DNA from: Bacteroides sp.
GTDB taxonomy: Bacteria > Bacteroidota > Bacteroidia > Bacteroidales > Bacteroidaceae
Direction: 5' to 3'
Assembly: GCA_017556595.1 (NCBI GenBank)
Contig: JAFYML010000381.1
Span: 1 to 7,986, forward strand
Length of the DNA stretch: 7,986 bases
The position numbers were made by a program, and so were the translations under genes. The notes below the pieces were generated by a model. That model did not search any database, was not told the origin of the DNA, and saw nothing but the letters and a program-made list of their open reading frames with translations. This document shows, one piece after another, positions 6,085 through 7,986 of this stretch. How positions within the stretch are numbered: the stretch's first letter is position 1; each line of letters starts with the position of its first letter.

Positions 6085-7353
6085 ATGGAAGTATTGACAC
6101 ACATAGATAGTTGGTTGGAGATGTTGGGCATCTCCACCGAATGGGTTGGGTGGCTCGACCAATTCGTAGCGGTGGCTTTGGTACTACTATTGGCTTTTGT
6201 AGCACGTTTCGTTTGCGAAAAGCTATTGCTGAATGTAGTGACACGCTTGATAAGGAAGACAAAGGCATCGTGGGATGATATTATTTTTGGCGATGAAGTG
6301 CTGAAGTGCTTTTGCAAACTGATACCGCCTTTCATCTTGACTAACCTTTTGCCGGTGGCATTAGCCAAGATCTCTTCCGGGTGGATGACTTTTATTATGC
6401 ACCTATGCGACATTTATTTGCTGATAGCCTTGTTGTATTTGGTCAACGCCTTGATGAAAGCCATCTATGCCGTTTATAGCGAGAAGGAGCACTTGCGCAA
6501 CCGTCCGTTGAAGGGATTGTTGCAAACCGGGCAAGTGATATTGTGGTTTGTAGGTGTTATCTTGGTCATTGCTATCCTCTTCGATAAAAAACCGCTTTCG
6601 TTGTTGGCAGGATTGAGTGCATCGGCCGCTATCCTAATGTTGGTGTTCAAAGACTCCATCATGGGCGTGGTGTCGGGCGTGCAACTATCGGCCAATGATA
6701 TGCTGAAGGTGGGCGATTGGATTTCTGTACCTAAATGTGGTGCCGATGGTACGGTGATAGAAGTGACACTGAACACCGTCAAGGTGCAAAATTGGGACAA
6801 GACCATTGTCACTATACCGCCCTACTTGTTGGTGAGCGACTCCTTCCAAAACTGGCGAGGTATGAGCGATAGTGGTGGCCGACGCATCAAGCGAAGCGTA
6901 AATATCGACATGACCAGCGTTCGTTTCTGCACACCGGAAATGCTGGAGAAGTATCGTAAAATTCAGTTATTGAAGGATTATATAGAGGAAACCGAACGAG
7001 TGATAAGCAAGTATAATGCCGAAAACGATATCGATAATAGCATTTTGGTGAATGGTTGCAGACAAACCAACCTTGGCGTGTTCCGTGCTTACCTGACGGC
7101 ATATCTGAGAAACATGCCTCGCGTGAATCAAGACATGACATTGATGGTGCGTCAATTACAACCTACCGATCGCGGTATCCCGATGGAACTTTATTTCTTC
7201 TCGGCCGATACGCGTTGGATACCTACCGAAAATCTTCAAGGCGATGTGTTCGACCACCTATTGGCTATCATCCCCGAATTTGACCTCCGCGTCTTCCAAT
7301 CACCTTCGGGTGCCGACTTGCAAGGAGTGGAGAAAGTAGTTTATAATGATTGA
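6085..7353 (+). CDS. MscS-family mechanosensitive channel, YbdG-like
   Basis: A 422-residue inner-membrane channel, close in length to E. coli YbdG (415) and longer than MscS itself (286). Five membrane segments are visible (about 24-43, 72-95, 104-130, 148-166, 170-201). The last is the pore helix region, LLAGLSASAAILMLVFKDSI, leading into MGVVSGVQL, which is the MscS TM3 signature. The cytoplasmic beta domain follows: VGDWISVPKCGADGTVIEVT (209-228), then NTVKVQNWDKTIVTIPPYLL (230-249) and the DSFQNWRG turn, equivalent to the MscS 'vGD.i.v.g..G.V..i....T.....d...v.iPN' pattern, with PPY in place of PN. Residues 260-330 include a charged insertion typical of YbdG relatives, and 331-422 is the alpha/beta C-terminal part. 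Such channels open under membrane tension in osmotic downshock. No clear promoter is seen in the 39 bases after GH115; mtnN follows after 11 bases. Confidence 0.93.
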   Translation: MEVLTHIDSWLEMLGISTEWVGWLDQFVAVALVLLLAFVARFVCEKLLLNVVTRLIRKTKASWDDIIFGDEVLKCFCKLIPPFILTNLLPVALAKISSGWMTFIMHLCDIYLLIALLYLVNALMKAIYAVYSEKEHLRNRPLKGLLQTGQVILWFVGVILVIAILFDKKPLSLLAGLSASAAILMLVFKDSIMGVVSGVQLSANDMLKVGDWISVPKCGADGTVIEVTLNTVKVQNWDKTIVTIPPYLLVSDSFQNWRGMSDSGGRRIKRSVNIDMTSVRFCTPEMLEKYRKIQLLKDYIEETERVISKYNAENDIDNSILVNGCRQTNLGVFRAYLTAYLRNMPRVNQDMTLMVRQLQPTDRGIPMELYFFSADTRWIPTENLQGDVFDHLLAIIPEFDLRVFQSPSGADLQGVEKVVYND

Positions 7354-7364
7354 AATGAAATGAT

Positions 7365-7986
7365 ATGAAACTTGGAATAATCAGTGCAATGGATAGCGAG
7401 CATCGCCAATTGGCCGACCGCTTGCAAGATAAACACGAAGTTTGTGATGGACAATTCAAATATGTGGAAGGTACACTAGGCGAAAACCAAGTGGTACTGA
7501 CACAATGCGGCATCGGTAAGGTGAATGCAGCCGTAGGTACGGCCGAACTGATTCGTCGTTATCACCCCGATTGCATTATCTCTACCGGTGTTGCCGGTGG
7601 TATAGACAACTGTCTGCAAGTGACCGATGTAGTGGTGAGCAGCCGAGTGGTGCATCACGATGTATGGTGCAGCATGGGCAACGAGTACGGACAAGTACAA
7701 GGATTACCTCTTTTCTTCGAAGGTTATGAACCTCTGTTGCAACATGCCTTGTCGCTGAACGAAACAGGATTGGAAAGTCGTATCCATGCTGGACTTATCT
7801 GTACGGGTGACCAATTCATCGAAGACAAGCAACAACTTGCCGATATTAAGGCACACTTCCCCGATGGTTTGGCTTGCGACATGGAGTCGGCAGCTATTGC
7901 ACAAACGTGCTATTTGTATGGTGTGAACTTTCTCAGTTTCCGCATCATCAGCGATACACCGGGCGCAAATGAAGAAAACTTTAACC
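7365..7986 (+). CDS. mtnN: 5'-methylthioadenosine/S-adenosylhomocysteine nucleosidase, 3' end outside the window
   Basis: The first 207 codons of a protein normally about 230 residues long. It hydrolyses MTA and SAH to adenine plus methylthioribose or S-ribosylhomocysteine in the cytosol, clearing by-products of methylation and polyamine synthesis; the second product feeds LuxS where that is present. The start MKLGIISAMDSEHRQL aligns without gaps to the E. coli enzyme start MKIGIIGAMEEE, placing the catalytic Glu at 12. GIGKVNAA (49-56) and STGVAGG (73-79) are the nucleosidase-fold loops. CDMESAA (171-177) carries the ribose-binding Glu174, and RIISDTPG (193-200) carries the catalytic Asp197, at the same numbers as in E. 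coli. The ATG lies 11 bases after the channel stop, implying a shared transcript. The frame is open to the window end, so this is a cut, not a truncation. Confidence 0.97.
   Translation, partial: MKLGIISAMDSEHRQLADRLQDKHEVCDGQFKYVEGTLGENQVVLTQCGIGKVNAAVGTAELIRRYHPDCIISTGVAGGIDNCLQVTDVVVSSRVVHHDVWCSMGNEYGQVQGLPLFFEGYEPLLQHALSLNETGLESRIHAGLICTGDQFIEDKQQLADIKAHFPDGLACDMESAAIAQTCYLYGVNFLSFRIISDTPGANEENFN

Overview
The window looks like chromosomal DNA of a gut-type Bacteroidales (Bacteroides, Phocaeicola, Prevotella or a close relative). Three things point there: promoter elements of the Bacteroidetes form TAnnTTTG, the absence of Shine-Dalgarno sequences in front of the genes, and proteins (FtsX/LolE-type permease, RbfA, YfhO, GH115, YbdG-like MscS, MTA/SAH nucleosidase) that all read as Bacteroidales versions. 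Genus and species cannot be fixed from this alone.

Left part, minus strand (1-3121): yfhO, a large polytopic membrane protein, then rbfA (30S maturation), then the first 42 codons of an FtsX/LolE-type ABC permease that runs off the window. rbfA and the permease are 8 bases apart and surely share a transcript. The 133-base gap between yfhO and rbfA carries signals on the opposite strand: a full Bacteroidetes promoter (TTTG, 20 bases, TATATTTG) and, about 60 bases further on, a strong intrinsic terminator overlapping the end of yfhO. Together they outline an unannotated small RNA of roughly 90 nt on the plus strand.

Middle (3122-3630): a 509-base divergent intergenic region between yfhO and the GH115 gene. 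It holds the yfhO promoter, a -7 element in front of GH115, and four directly abutting palindromes whose centres are exactly 21 bases apart (3289, 3310, 3331, 3352). Their arms differ in sequence but stay complementary.

Right part, plus strand (3631-7986): a lipoprotein GH115 alpha-glucuronidase, then a YbdG-like mechanosensitive channel, then the 5' 207 codons of an MTA/SAH nucleosidase with all catalytic residues. The channel and nucleosidase genes are 11 bases apart and look co-transcribed. The GH115 gene has no SusC/SusD, regulator or other xylan enzyme beside it here and appears as a lone CAZyme among housekeeping genes.

The protein-coding genes are ordinary and well recognised. The two items that known annotation would probably miss are the candidate small RNA at about 554-642 and the 21-base-phased palindrome array at 3279-3362.
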